DNA of 64,000 nucleotides, from assembly GCA_031261265.1 (NCBI GenBank), contig JAISKI010000034.1:9111-73110 (forward strand). The letters run 5' to 3'. Below the pieces are notes generated by a model. The model worked only from the letters and a program-made list of their open reading frames with translations, was not told where the DNA came from and did no database searches. This stretch comes from Candidatus Peribacteria bacterium. GTDB lineage: Bacteria > Patescibacteria > JAEDAM01 > Absconditabacterales > Absconditicoccaceae. The first letter of the stretch is position 1, and the number at the start of each line of letters is the position of its first letter. Shown here piece by piece: positions 30,902 to 39,601 of the stretch. The position numbers were made by a program, and so were the translations under genes.

Positions 30902-30930
30902 ATTATAAAGAATATACAAATGAAAGTCAA
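30902..30930 (-). promoter_or_regulatory. Promoter of the small membrane-protein operon
   Basis: TTGACT, 17 bases, TATAAT on the minus strand. Confidence 0.75.
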
Positions 30931-30961
30931 TAGATATTTCTTCGCGTTCTTTACCCAGTAG

Positions 30962-31267
30962 CTATACAAGCATAAGCAACTGCTGACTATATTCTTCACA
31001 AAGCTTTTTCCATCCTTGTCTCTCTCAAGCAGAAATGACGGGAGAAAAATCAATAACGTTGAGAAGGTTTTTCTTAAAATCATCTACGATATCTAGATAT
31101 TCCCAACGGGTATGAGTTTCCAGTTGACTCTCCCACATTTCTGCGAGAAACTGTTTTTTCCTCTCTTCTCACTCCACAAATGAGATTCCAGCATATCGTG
31201 GACCAAATTGAGGATAGCTTGCACTAAGTTCTTCTAAAAGAGGTTTTTTGGTGTAGTTTGTTGTCAT
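30962..31267 (-). CDS. Hypothetical protein, 101 aa
   Basis: A soluble acidic protein read through two TGA glycines (near residues 33 and 79) from ATG to TAG. It begins MTTNYTKKPLLEELSASYPQ and contains WESQLETHTRWEYLDIVDDF. I do not recognise it. It stands alone upstream of the 30902 promoter, on the same strand. Confidence 0.6.
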
Positions 31268-31462
31268 AATAATGAGAAAAAAGCTAAAAAGAGAGGCTGA
31301 TCACCTCTGTGTACGTTTCAGTTAACAATTCAATAGATAAACTCCAGTCCTAGAAAAGGACCCTTTTTCTGTACTATACAGAAATGGAGAGGGAAAATCA
31401 AGAGATAATTCGTCCAAAATAATTTCTCTAGATATTTTAAGCAAGGTTTTCGATAATTTAAT

Positions 31463-31590
31463 ATTGTTCGGAAAGGGAAACTTGATATTGTTCGGAAAGG
31501 GGGATTTGACGTTGTTCGGAAAGGGGAATTTGATATTGTTCGGAAAGGGAAATTTGATATTGTTCGGAAAGGGACGAGCCCTTTCCCTAC
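31463..31590. repeat. Five-unit 24-bp tandem repeat ending in a REP hairpin
   Basis: Units of the form TTGATATTGTTCGGAAAGGG plus 3-4 variable bases repeat five times; the last unit ends in the palindrome GGAAAGGGACGAGCCCTTTC. There are no unique spacers, so this is not CRISPR. The remaining part of the gap (31268-31462) holds no gene I can see. The array is immediately upstream of the Y1 transposase gene and shares its core with the copy at 33127. Confidence 0.85.
31558..31590 (+). repeat. REP-like hairpin, left inverted copy
   Basis: A 33-bp unit whose reverse complement occurs at 33127-33159 with one mismatch. It contains GGAAAGGGACGAGCCCTTTC, an imperfect palindrome. Confidence 0.85.
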
Positions 31591-31627
31591 ATGATCGTAT
31601 TGTATTTTTATCTGTTTTTTATATTTT

Positions 31628-32242
31628 ATGGACATGCAAGAATTACCCAACCGTCAAAAACCTCGTGCTAAACGATATGATTACACCTCTACTGGTGTCT
31701 ATTTTCTTACAATTTGCACAAAAGATCATGAAATATATTTCTGAGAAATCGTAGACGGACAAATGATTTTGAATGAGGCTGGTAAAATATGCGATGAGGA
31801 ATTGCATATTATGCTACAGAAAAGACCCTCTGTGGATCTGCATGAATATGTTATTATGCCTAATCATGTGCACGTATTGTTGCAGGTTGGCGAAACAAAT
31901 AACAATACATGTAGGGAAGAGGCTTGTCCTCTTCCGAACATCCCATTAACCCAAAATCTTCCGAACATCCCATTAACCCAAAATCTTCCAAGTCCCCCTG
32001 GTGAGGCCATTATCACCCATCAAACCTTATGATCTATTATTTGATGACGAAAGTCTGCCGTTTATATGAGATGTTGTAAGGCAAATATACCGTTTGCACG
32101 ACAATCCAGTTATTACGACTATATTATCCGTGACGAACAGGGATACAACAATATTACACAATACATTCAAAATAATCCCAAAAAATGGGCAGAGGATAAA
32201 ATGTATATCAACCCTTTCCCTTCTACTTCCGCTTGAAACTAG
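31628..32242 (+). CDS. REP-associated tyrosine transposase (Y1/IS200-like, RAYT)
   Basis: A single-strand HUH transposase that, in RAYT systems, acts on REP hairpins. The 204-aa protein has YDYTSTGVYFLTICT, the metal-binding HUH-type motif VIMPNHVHVLL near residue 78, and the catalytic tyrosine helix region YYDYIIRDEQGY, then NNPKKWAEDKMY: all in family order. Five TGA codons encode glycine. An eight-residue in-frame direct duplication (LPNIPLTQN twice) lies near residue 105. REP-like hairpins stand on both sides. The start ATG 31628 follows the repeat array by 37 bases. Confidence 0.88.
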
Positions 32243-32290
32243 AATGAATTTTGGTAAAAAGAAAGAGAACTTTTACCTCTACCTTTCCCG

Positions 32291-32647
32291 ATGAAAAAAC
32301 TTTTGCTTCTTTCAGCTTTCTTTTTGCCTCTCCTCTGAGGATGTGATTTTTTATCCACTTCTCCAAAAGAGATCGATTTGGATAGTATCGTAAATTCTGG
32401 CAGTGCCGTGCTTTCTGGAGCTCGGAATACCGCAAAAGGAGTCGGAAAAGACTACTATAATGACCAGATCAAACCAACGGTGGATACCGCCATAGATACT
32501 GCCAAACAGGAAGCAGACAAATTAGCAAAAGAGGCAAAAAATCAGGTCAATTCGGGGATTGACCAAGTGGGACAGGACTTCTCTGACCGAATGCAAGAAA
32601 ATGCTGATACCGTGAGAGACCAAATTGATGGCTTGAAAATCAAATAA
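32291..32647 (+). CDS. Small lipoprotein with helical repeats
   Basis: The 118-residue protein begins MKKLLLLSAFFLPLLGGC, a signal peptide with a lipobox whose first Gly is a TGA codon, so under code 11 the signal would be lost. The mature part is amphipathic helix (TVDTAIDTAKQEADKLAKEA), similar in style to LEA or apolipoprotein repeats. It would be attached to the outer face of the membrane. It lies between the transposase gene and a hypothetical, all inside the paired REP hairpins. Function unknown. Confidence 0.78.
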
Positions 32648-32674
32648 GACATCCTTTTACTTTTCCTTCCTCCA

Positions 32675-33130
32675 ATGCAACGAATTCTTCCTCCAAAAAT
32701 CAAAATATACGAAGCACTTGGAGCGATAGCTGACGAAAGGGTTGAGCTAGACGGACTTTTAGAAAATCAAGGGAAAGTACATTCAGCCTCAACACCAGGA
32801 AAAATCTACCTTATTCAATATAATCCTGAGAAAAATCAGATCATCTCTAATGATAGTGGCTCTCTCAACCAAGGATATCTTGGCTATCCCGCTGTTGCAT
32901 TTTTACTAAAAATAGGAAAGCTGAACTGCGATCATCGTTTTCTTTCTCGATTGAAGGGGATTGATCGGAACGGGATCAAACAAAAAGTCCATAAACACCA
33001 CGAAGAGACACTTCGTCTACTTTTGGGGCAATTATTCCAGCAAGGATATGAAGTCGACGACCTGGTACGTGAAGTGGAACAGATTTTTCAGCAGTTAGGG
33101 GAATTAAAATTAAAGAATGTATCCTTGTAG
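32675..33130 (+). CDS. Hypothetical protein, 151 aa
   Basis: A soluble protein with mixed alpha/beta composition (KIYEALGAIADERVEL, KIYLIQYNPEKNQIIS) and a helical C-terminus (VDDLVREVEQIFQQL). No TGA codons. Its TAG stop lies inside the right REP hairpin. The gene follows the lipoprotein by 27 bases. No family recognised. Confidence 0.65.
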   Translation: MQRILPPKIKIYEALGAIADERVELDGLLENQGKVHSASTPGKIYLIQYNPEKNQIISNDSGSLNQGYLGYPAVAFLLKIGKLNCDHRFLSRLKGIDRNGIKQKVHKHHEETLRLLLGQLFQQGYEVDDLVREVEQIFQQLGELKLKNVSL

Positions 33131-33159
33131 GGAAAGGGCTCGTCCCTTTCCGAATAATA
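33127..33159 (-). repeat. REP-like hairpin, right inverted copy
   Basis: Inverted partner of 31558-31590 (32 of 33). A decayed relative (CCCTTTCCGAGCAACATCCC) follows at about 33164-33190. The pair brackets 1.6 kb with the transposase, lipoprotein and hypothetical genes. Confidence 0.85.
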
Positions 33160-33317
33160 TCAGATTTCCCTTTCCGAGCAACATCCCATTTCTCGAATAA
33201 TATCAAGTTCATGAAAAATATCATCACCATCACATCTTCATCAGTTTTTTTTTGCTTTTTTTTCAATTATGGATATAATTAAGATGAGTGAACTTTATAT
33301 TAAAACTCTGAAAACGG

Positions 33318-34904
33318 ATGGCAACTCCACTCATCAATACTATTCTCGAACTTAGTGATGTACAAGCCTTACAGGTGGATTTTTCTCAATTACAGAAAAT
33401 ACCTAGAGAAACCGCAGAAAAAATCCAAACGGTGATCTATTACAAGGATCCTGAGCATGTTGTGTATATCTTGACTACCAATAATTACCCTGAAGAACTG
33501 CAGAAAATCTCCAAACAGCTGACTGATCAAGGACTGAAACCCAAGATCTTCTATACTTCCATTGAAGGATTCCTGCATGCTATGACTTGGTATGATGATT
33601 TTGCCAAACAAGAAGAAAAAAAACAGCAAGAACGTGCTACCCAACAGCAAGCTGAGGGAAAATCAGCCATCAAAATCCTGCAGCAATTCTACGAAAAAAG
33701 GGAGACCATGGATCCTGGGGATTTTGTCATGGAAATGGTGCGTCTGTCTTTCCAATCTGGTGCTTCTGATCTGCACTTCCAGCCAGAAGGGGAGAAAATC
33801 ACTCTGCGTCTCAGATTGGATGGAATCCTGCAAGATGTCGTGAATTTTGACCAAAAAGATTTCCGAAAATATCTGCAAAAGCTGAAATTTATGTCGGGTG
33901 CAAAGATGAATATCGATTATCTACCCCAGGATGGACGTTTTGGCTTTGAAGCAAGCTCTCCTCAGGGAGAAAAGAAGAAAGTAGATGCCAGAGTCAGCTT
34001 TATGCCAGGGATGGGAATGGAATCCACCGTGATCAGATTTTTGGATGGTGAGAAAGGAGTTTCTACCTTCCAAGAGATAGGGTTTACTGATAGAGATTAT
34101 GAAATCATTAAAAAATACAGTGCTAAAACCACGGGAATCATCATTATCACGGGACCCACGGGATCAGGAAAGACTACTACGATCTATACTGCTCTCAATG
34201 CTTTGAATACAGGTACTAATAAAATTATCACTCTTGAAGATCCTATCGAATACGAAATGCCAGGGATTTTCCAGTCTCAAATCGATTATACCAAAGATTA
34301 CGACTACGAAACAGGTTTAAAAGCTATTTTGCGTCATGATCCCGATATCATTCTGGTGGGAGAAACCAGATCGCCAGAAACCGCAGAAATCTCCGTAAAT
34401 GCTGCTCTAACAGGACATTTAGTATTTACTACGCTCCATACCAATAGTGCGATTTCTTCCATTGGAAGACTGATTTCAATGGATGCGAAACCGTATTTGC
34501 TCGCTCCAGCTTTACAGTTGGTTATTGGTCAGAGATTGGTCCGCAAAGTCTGTCCGCATTGTGCTACCAAAAGACAAGCAAGCTATGCTGAGGATGCAGA
34601 GATTAAAAAGACTCTCGAGACTTTGGGGAACAGTGGAAATGTGATTATGCCTATTTACCAAGGTGATGTCGTACAAGCTAATGGTTGTGAACAGTGTAAT
34701 CAAACAGGATTTTTGGGTAGGGTAGCCATCCTAGAATTACTAGAAATTACCGATGAAATTAGAAAGCTGATCGTGGATCAGGGGGGAGATTTTGAGATCT
34801 TTGCCAAAGCCAGAGATAATGGATTTATCACGATGCAGGAGGATGGAATATTGAAAGTTGTGCAGGGAATGACCACGATTGAGGAAGTACACAGAGTAGT
34901 ATAA
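33318..34904 (+). CDS. pilB: Type IV pilus assembly ATPase PilB/GspE
   Basis: The hexameric cytoplasmic ATPase drives pilus extension. The 528-aa protein has the N-terminal PilB domain, a Walker A GPTGSGKTTT near residue 277, an Asp box (DPIEYEMPG), a Walker B DPDIILVGETRSPETAE near residue 341, a His box (TGHLVFTTLHTNSA), and the four-cysteine zinc site CPHC near 411 with CEQC near 457. These separate PilB from PilT. No TGA codons. The PilT gene is 6.3 kb downstream; pilin-like genes lie between. Confidence 0.93.
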   Translation: MATPLINTILELSDVQALQVDFSQLQKIPRETAEKIQTVIYYKDPEHVVYILTTNNYPEELQKISKQLTDQGLKPKIFYTSIEGFLHAMTWYDDFAKQEEKKQQERATQQQAEGKSAIKILQQFYEKRETMDPGDFVMEMVRLSFQSGASDLHFQPEGEKITLRLRLDGILQDVVNFDQKDFRKYLQKLKFMSGAKMNIDYLPQDGRFGFEASSPQGEKKKVDARVSFMPGMGMESTVIRFLDGEKGVSTFQEIGFTDRDYEIIKKYSAKTTGIIIITGPTGSGKTTTIYTALNALNTGTNKIITLEDPIEYEMPGIFQSQIDYTKDYDYETGLKAILRHDPDIILVGETRSPETAEISVNAALTGHLVFTTLHTNSAISSIGRLISMDAKPYLLAPALQLVIGQRLVRKVCPHCATKRQASYAEDAEIKKTLETLGNSGNVIMPIYQGDVVQANGCEQCNQTGFLGRVAILELLEITDEIRKLIVDQGGDFEIFAKARDNGFITMQEDGILKVVQGMTTIEEVHRVV

Positions 34905-34955
34905 TGAAAAAAGGATCAGGCAATTACCCAATCCTTTCTTTTTTTGGTGTGAAGT

Positions 34956-35936
34956 TTAAATAAAGATCAACACCTTCGCCCTCGTAAGTTCGAAGGCTTT
35001 TTCATCATTATCTTTATACACAAGTACATCAGCTTGATATGCTGAGAATAGCACCGAGAAGAAGTCATCCAAACGTTCATCCGTAATCCCACCATACCAA
35101 TCGGGGATTGAGATGCGAACTTCACCAAGAACTTCCAAGAGAATTTCGTTATTCTCCGGCTTGCGAATTTCTTCCGCGAATGTTTGTAATGAGATTACTT
35201 CCGTTTTCCGATAGAAAGCTACCAAGAAGTCTTGCAACTTTTCAGATTTTTTGTCCGGGAAAATAGAAATCAATTGTGTCAACGCTCCTTTTTTAGAGAA
35301 ATAATCGTTCGATAGAGCAGTCGCCTGAGCAGGAGTGAAGCCGGCTTTTAGTGCTGCTTCTTTTATCCGCTTTTTCAACAATGTTTTAGCTACTTTAGCT
35401 TGGGCTTGTTGCCCGACATTCTCGCTAAATTTGTTCCCGTCCTTCAGGACTCCCTCTCCTTTTTTTAAGAGACTACTAAACGTGACCGAAGCATCGTCAA
35501 TAACGGCTTTTACTTCAGGATCGTTCAGAATCTTTTCTGTCTTTTTCTTCACGGCATTTACGCCGGTATTGACCAGGGTCATTGCCTTTGTGCCGAGATT
35601 TTCACCCGCTTTGAACAACTTTTTGCCCTGTTCCGTCCCGAAATTTTTCAGTGCGTCTACGCTCTCTCTTGTGGCTTCAGCAGTAGCAGCCTTTTTAGCA
35701 TCAGCAACTTTTTTCTTTCTTTCTTTGACGGCACCTGTCACCTTCTCGCCAAGTTCATTGACATCCTTGCGGATGTCTTTCGTAGCTTCAGGGATGTCTT
35801 TTATGACGATTTTACCCACCACATCAATTAACCCCTTTCCGAAATCTTCGGCTTTATTAAAGCCTTGTTCTACTTTCTGTTCGTCGACTCCAAGACCGAC
35901 GAGACTTTTTTTTACTTTTTTTTTCAATGTACTCAT
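34956..35936 (-). CDS. Long helical repeat protein, 326 aa
   Basis: The N-terminal 180 residues are Lys/Ala/Glu-rich amphipathic helix with 11-residue-like periodicity (VKERKKKVADAKKAATAEAT, KKLFKAGENLGTKA), then a more globular C-terminal domain (TLIPD-like: RISIPDWYGGITDERLDDFF). No signal peptide. It could bind membranes or DNA in the manner of LEA or apolipoprotein-like proteins; this is inference. It is the second gene of an operon with a 49-aa membrane protein. No TGA codon; the base composition is more GC-rich than its neighbours. Confidence 0.7.
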   Translation of the reverse strand: MSTLKKKVKKSLVGLGVDEQKVEQGFNKAEDFGKGLIDVVGKIVIKDIPEATKDIRKDVNELGEKVTGAVKERKKKVADAKKAATAEATRESVDALKNFGTEQGKKLFKAGENLGTKAMTLVNTGVNAVKKKTEKILNDPEVKAVIDDASVTFSSLLKKGEGVLKDGNKFSENVGQQAQAKVAKTLLKKRIKEAALKAGFTPAQATALSNDYFSKKGALTQLISIFPDKKSEKLQDFLVAFYRKTEVISLQTFAEEIRKPENNEILLEVLGEVRISIPDWYGGITDERLDDFFSVLFSAYQADVLVYKDNDEKAFELTRAKVLIFI

Positions 35937-35968
35937 TTTCCTTTGTTTTTAATTTGTTTAACAATAAT

Positions 35969-36118
35969 TTAATTTTTTTTAATCCATTTTCGGTATCCGA
36001 AGACACCGATAGCTCCAACCACAAGGGCTGGGATTAACACTTTAAGGACCCCAAAAATGAGCCCTAACACGAACAAAATAATGATCGCGATCAAAATCCA
36101 CGTTAAAATCTTTTTCAT
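35969..36118 (-). CDS. Small single-pass membrane protein, 49 aa
   Basis: The frame MKKILTWILIAIIILFVLGL continues with IFGVLKVLIPALVVGAIGVF and a basic tail (GYRKWIKKN). It is mostly hydrophobic, one long or two short membrane helices. A strong promoter lies 46 bases upstream, and the 326-aa helical protein follows after 32 bases. No family recognised. Confidence 0.65.
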   Translation of the reverse strand: MKKILTWILIAIIILFVLGLIFGVLKVLIPALVVGAIGVFGYRKWIKKN

Positions 36119-36163
36119 GATTTTTTTTGTTTAATTGTTTATTTAATTTTTTATATTCACTTT

Positions 36164-36192
36164 ACTATACGAATTTATATATATAAAGTCAA
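36164..36192 (-). promoter_or_regulatory. Promoter of the small membrane/helical protein operon
   Basis: TTGACT, 17 bases, TATAGT on the minus strand. Confidence 0.75.
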
Positions 36193-36210
36193 GTCGAAAT
36201 AAAAAGAAAA

Positions 36211-36242
36211 TAAAAAATCAGACCCCCCGAAGAAGATCTGAT
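36211..36242 (-). terminator. Terminator after the pilin-like genes
   Basis: ATCAGA and TCTGAT pair around a 14-base loop and are followed on the minus strand by TTTTTTA. Confidence 0.65.
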
Positions 36243-36263
36243 ACTATTCACAAGTAATGTTAG

Positions 36264-36659
36264 TTAGGTCATCGCTCCGATGAGCCAAAAGACCACACTC
36301 ACAATCATCCAAGCAAGTCAAATGATTATAAGTCCCATCCCCGCTTGTTTGAGGATACTCATACCTTTGTTGTATTTAGCATCATCACCAGCAGCAGTCA
36401 CCATCATAAATCCTGCCCATAAGACAATCACAAGAGCGATAGTCGCGAGCATTCCCAACATCCAGTTGATGAAGGTCTTGATGGTATCAAGCAAGCTCGA
36501 ATCTCCGTAGTTTTTAGCCGTATCAGTGCCAGCAATACCTTGAATATCAGATACGCCATTGGCACATCAAAAGCCCACGCAGTCATCAGCTAAGGTAATA
36601 GGGGAGAGGATCACTCAGAATCCCAATAAGAGACCAAGGAATCATAAGATTTTTTTCAT
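36264..36659 (-). CDS. VirB2/TrbC-like pilin protein (second of a pair)
   Basis: A 131-aa protein with signal peptide (MKKILGFLGLLLGFGVI, two glycines from TGA), an extracellular segment with a Cys pair (DDCVGFGCANG), and two membrane helices (MLGMLATIALVIVLWAGFMM and AGMGLIIIGLAWMIVSVVFW) around the conserved AAGDDAKYNKGMSILKQ loop. This is the Mbov_0395/VirB2-like pilin architecture frequent in CPR genomes. It would be processed and inserted in the membrane, perhaps forming a surface fibre or secretion pore. Tandem paralogue of the next gene. Confidence 0.78.
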
Positions 36660-36682
36660 TAAAATACGTTGTATAAGATAAA

Positions 36683-37090
36683 TTAAGCACCAGACATAGT
36701 AGCGATCAACCAGAAGACTACACTCACAATTAACCAAGCAAGTCAGATAATAACCAGACCGATACCAGCCTGTTTGAGGATACTCATACCTTTTTTGTAT
36801 TTAGCATCATCACCAGCAGCAGTCACCATCAAGAATCCAGCGTACAAACAAATTACAAGAGCGATAGTAGCCAACATTCCTAACATCCAGTTAATGAAAG
36901 TTTTCACGGTGTCTAAAAGACTTGATCATTGATTAGTTTCATCTCCAAATCCTGAGTTGTTCTTTTCTCAGAAACCTCCTACAGCATCAGGAGTTCGTGC
37001 ATCCGTGGTGTTTGCTAAAGCAGGAACTACGCTTCCTACTCCTAAGAGAGCAACGAGTCCGAAAAGGAGTCCGTAAACAGTTTTTTTCAT
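36683..37090 (-). CDS. VirB2/TrbC-like pilin protein (first of a pair)
   Basis: The 135-aa protein has a signal peptide (MKKTVYGLLFGLVALLGVG, cleavage likely after PALA), a variable Gly/Asn/Thr-rich segment, then two membrane helices almost identical to those of its paralogue (FINWMLGMLATIALVI, AAGDDAKYKKGMSILKQAG). Three TGA codons encode glycine. A strong promoter lies about 70 bases upstream. The pair forms an operon between pilB and pilT, but belongs to the type IV secretion pilin family, not to type IV pilins. Confidence 0.78.
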
Positions 37091-37159
37091 TTTTGTTAGT
37101 ATAAAGAATAAAAAGCGATCCGTGAAGAAATAAGAAGCTTCAACGAATACATCATCAAA

Positions 37160-37187
37160 AGTATACTATTTTTTTTTAATTTTGCAA
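37160..37187 (-). promoter_or_regulatory. Promoter of the pilin-like operon
   Basis: TTGCAA, 16 bases, TATACT on the minus strand. Confidence 0.65.
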
Positions 37188-37215
37188 CTATTTTGCGACT
37201 TTTTGTGGAGTTTTT

Positions 37216-37319
37216 TCCACAAACCCCCTTCCGCCTTCGTAAACTTAGCTCCTTCCCGCAGTTCTGCGGGACTCCTCTTTGAGTCGCAGGCTCCCTTCCC
37301 CTTCTCAGGGGGAACCGCG
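37216..37319. repeat. Degenerate copy of the dispersed palindromic repeat
   Basis: It starts CCACAAACCCCCTTCCG and contains TAAACTTAGCTCCTTCCCGC and CTCCCTTCCCCTTCTCAGGG, matching the left arm of the repeat with an extra hairpin (CCCGCAGTTCTGCGGG) inside. It ends 78 bp before glyA and fills most of that gap. Confidence 0.7.
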
Positions 37320-37397
37320 ATACATGTTCTTCTCTTGCTTTTTTTTCTTGCTTTTTTATACTATTTACGACATTTTTTACCTACATCACGACATGTA

Positions 37398-38684
37398 ATG
37401 CAGAATACTCTCTCCACTATCGACCCTCAAATCTTCACAGCCATTCAAAACGAAGAGCAACGCCAATCTGAGGGAATGGAACTCATCGCCAGCGAAAATT
37501 ATCAATCTCCCGCCGTCCTCTCCGTCCAATCCTCTGTCTTCGCCAATAAATACTCCGAAGGCTTCCCGTGAAAACGCTACTACGGTGGACAGGAAAACAC
37601 CGATATCATTGAAACGCTCGCGATAGAAAGAGCTAAACAGCTTTTTAAATCTGATCATGCCAATGTGCAAGCACTTTCAGGGGCGAATGCGAATCTCTGC
37701 TTCTATTCCGCAGTGATGAACCCAGGCGACACCATTCTCGGAATGGACCTCACCCACGGAGGACATCTCACTCATGGAGCACCCGTGACATTTTTCTCCA
37801 AAATTTTCAATTTCCAGAGATATAAAACCCTTCCTGATGGAAAAATCGACTTCGCTCAAGTTCGCTCTCTTGCTCTTGAACTTAAACCCAAAGTAATCCT
37901 CGCAGGGTTTAGTGCCTATCCGAGAGAACTTGAATATGATAAATTTGCCGAAATAGCAAAAGAAACCTGAGCCATCTTGTACGCGGATATTTCCCATATC
38001 GGAGGATTCGTGGCTGCAGGAGTACTTAAGAATCCGTTTGATTACGGCTTTCATGCTGTGATGACCACCACGCATAAATCCCTTCGTGGACCTCGTGGAG
38101 CCTTAATCCTCTCCAAAGGAATCGTTTCCAATCCGCTCAAAAAGCCCGAAGACACTATCGAAAATATCCCAACCAGAATTGATAGAGCAGTTTTCCCAGG
38201 AATGCAAGGAGGACCTCATATGAATACCATCACTGCTATCGCGGTTGCACTCAAAGAAGCTCAGACTTCTGATTTTCTTGCCTATGCTCAGCAGACCTTG
38301 AAAAATGCTCAAATCCTCGCTTCTTCCTTACTCTCTGATGGCTACAAACTCGTGACTTGATGAACAGATAATCACATGGTGGTTGTGGATTTCTCATGAA
38401 CGGATGTAGATGGTTCTCTAGTAGAAAAAACCTTAGATAAAATCTGAATTTCCACCTCCAAATCCACAATTCCCGACGACCCAAATCCACCGTTTCGCCC
38501 TTCTGGACTTCGTATCGGAATGCCTGCAATGACTACCAGAGGAGTGAAAGAAGACGGAACGAAAAAAATTGCTTCCTTTATCCATCAAGCGATTGTTGCG
38601 AGAGATGATGAGGAAAAACTATCACAATTACGTGAGGAAGTGAAAGAATTTTGTTCTAACTATCCTGTGCCTAGTATCGTTTAG
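37398..38684 (+). CDS. glyA: Serine hydroxymethyltransferase
   Basis: This PLP enzyme interconverts serine and glycine and charges tetrahydrofolate with a one-carbon unit. The 428-residue protein shows [20 protein letters not shown] near residue 23, the [14 protein letters not shown] block, the PLP lysine in [15 protein letters not shown] near residue 228 and [11 protein letters not shown] near the C-terminus. Five TGA codons fall in conserved Gly positions (FP-G-KRYYGG, LVT-GG). The start ATG follows TGTA; no clear ribosome site. Its stop overlaps the 3' end of the convergent gene by 14 bp. A glycine source is notable where glycine has five codons. Confidence 0.95.
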
Positions 38685-39438
38685 TGTGATCTAATGTACT
38701 GATCGATAAATTGAGATCTTGTGCAGGAGTTTTCTGAAACTCTATCATATCTAGATTGGGAAAAGTGGAGGTAATCGTAGTGAGATAATGCCCAATAGTA
38801 AAGGAGATTTCTTCTCCAGTCTCTGCTTTATAGGAGTCTCAAACAGCTTTATTAAGTTTCTTGAAAGCTGATCAAATATCCTTGATAAACGTATTTTTCG
38901 CCTCTGTAGCCTTTAAATTTTTGAGGTGCTTTTTTATTTTTCTCCACACATAGGCATTCATATTATCATGTCCTCCGAAAAATGACCCCACGTCATACCC
39001 TATCTTCAGCCATCAATCAACCTTATTCACAAAATACGGCATCAATTCTTTAGCTGCAGCATCCGTATAAGTTGCAGTCATGAGAAGTTTTATCTTCCCA
39101 TTTTCGATACAACAGATAGGAGATTTTTTAAAAAACTGAGTAAGACGTTGAGTAATTTTTACTTTTTCTTCTTCTGAAAATTTTACTTTCATCTCCTCTT
39201 CACAAAAGGAAATCATTACTTTCGCGGTCAGAGCAGGCAGTTTTGCTTCTAACGTTTCCTTTTGTTCTAGAGTCACGGGTTCTACGGGAGAAAAAGTGGG
39301 TGCGGAGGCTTCCAAAGTTTCTCCTAATGCGAATGTGGTTGCTTTTACAGTTTCGAATTCTCCTCCCATAAAAAGTGCAGTACCAAGAAGTACCGTAGAA
39401 CATACGTTGTGGAAGGAGGGACGAGAGGAAATATTCAT
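38671..39438 (-). CDS. Hypothetical exported or membrane-anchored protein, 255 aa
   Basis: The frame runs from ATG 39438 through three TGA glycines to a TAG that overlaps glyA tail to tail. The N-terminus (CSTVLLGTALFMGG) is weakly hydrophobic, possibly a signal sequence. A Pro/Glu/Thr-rich stretch follows, then a globular helical domain (EEEKVKITQRLTQFF, GYDVGSFFGGHDNMNAYVW). I do not recognise a family. Confidence 0.6.
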
Positions 39439-39540
39439 GCAATCTTATACATTTCGATAAATTTTTATACCTGCATATTACATAAAAGCTAGTAAAAGTC
39501 AATCCTTAAATGTTTGAAAAATCTCTTTAACGAGAAATGC

Positions 39541-39568
39541 TTGCTTTTGCCCCATAATTTTGTATACA
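39541..39568 (+). promoter_or_regulatory. Promoter of pilT
   Basis: TTGCTT, 16 bases, TATACA, 33 bases before the ATG at 39602. Confidence 0.6.
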
Positions 39569-39601
39569 CAAAGAGTGTTTTATCTTTTTTCTCTCCAGAA
39601 A

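Noticed and set aside
31463..31590. CRISPR-like array of regularly spaced repeats
   Set aside because: The 24-bp units are contiguous without unique spacers and no cas gene is near; it is a tandem REP-type array.
31464..31754. ORF with repeated FGKGNLIL peptides
   Set aside because: It is a by-product of the 24-bp tandem repeat (a multiple of three) and overlaps the transposase gene in another frame.
36280..36510. Plus-strand ORF of 76 aa
   Set aside because: It is antisense to the VirB2-like pilin gene, which has signal peptide, two membrane helices and a close paralogue.
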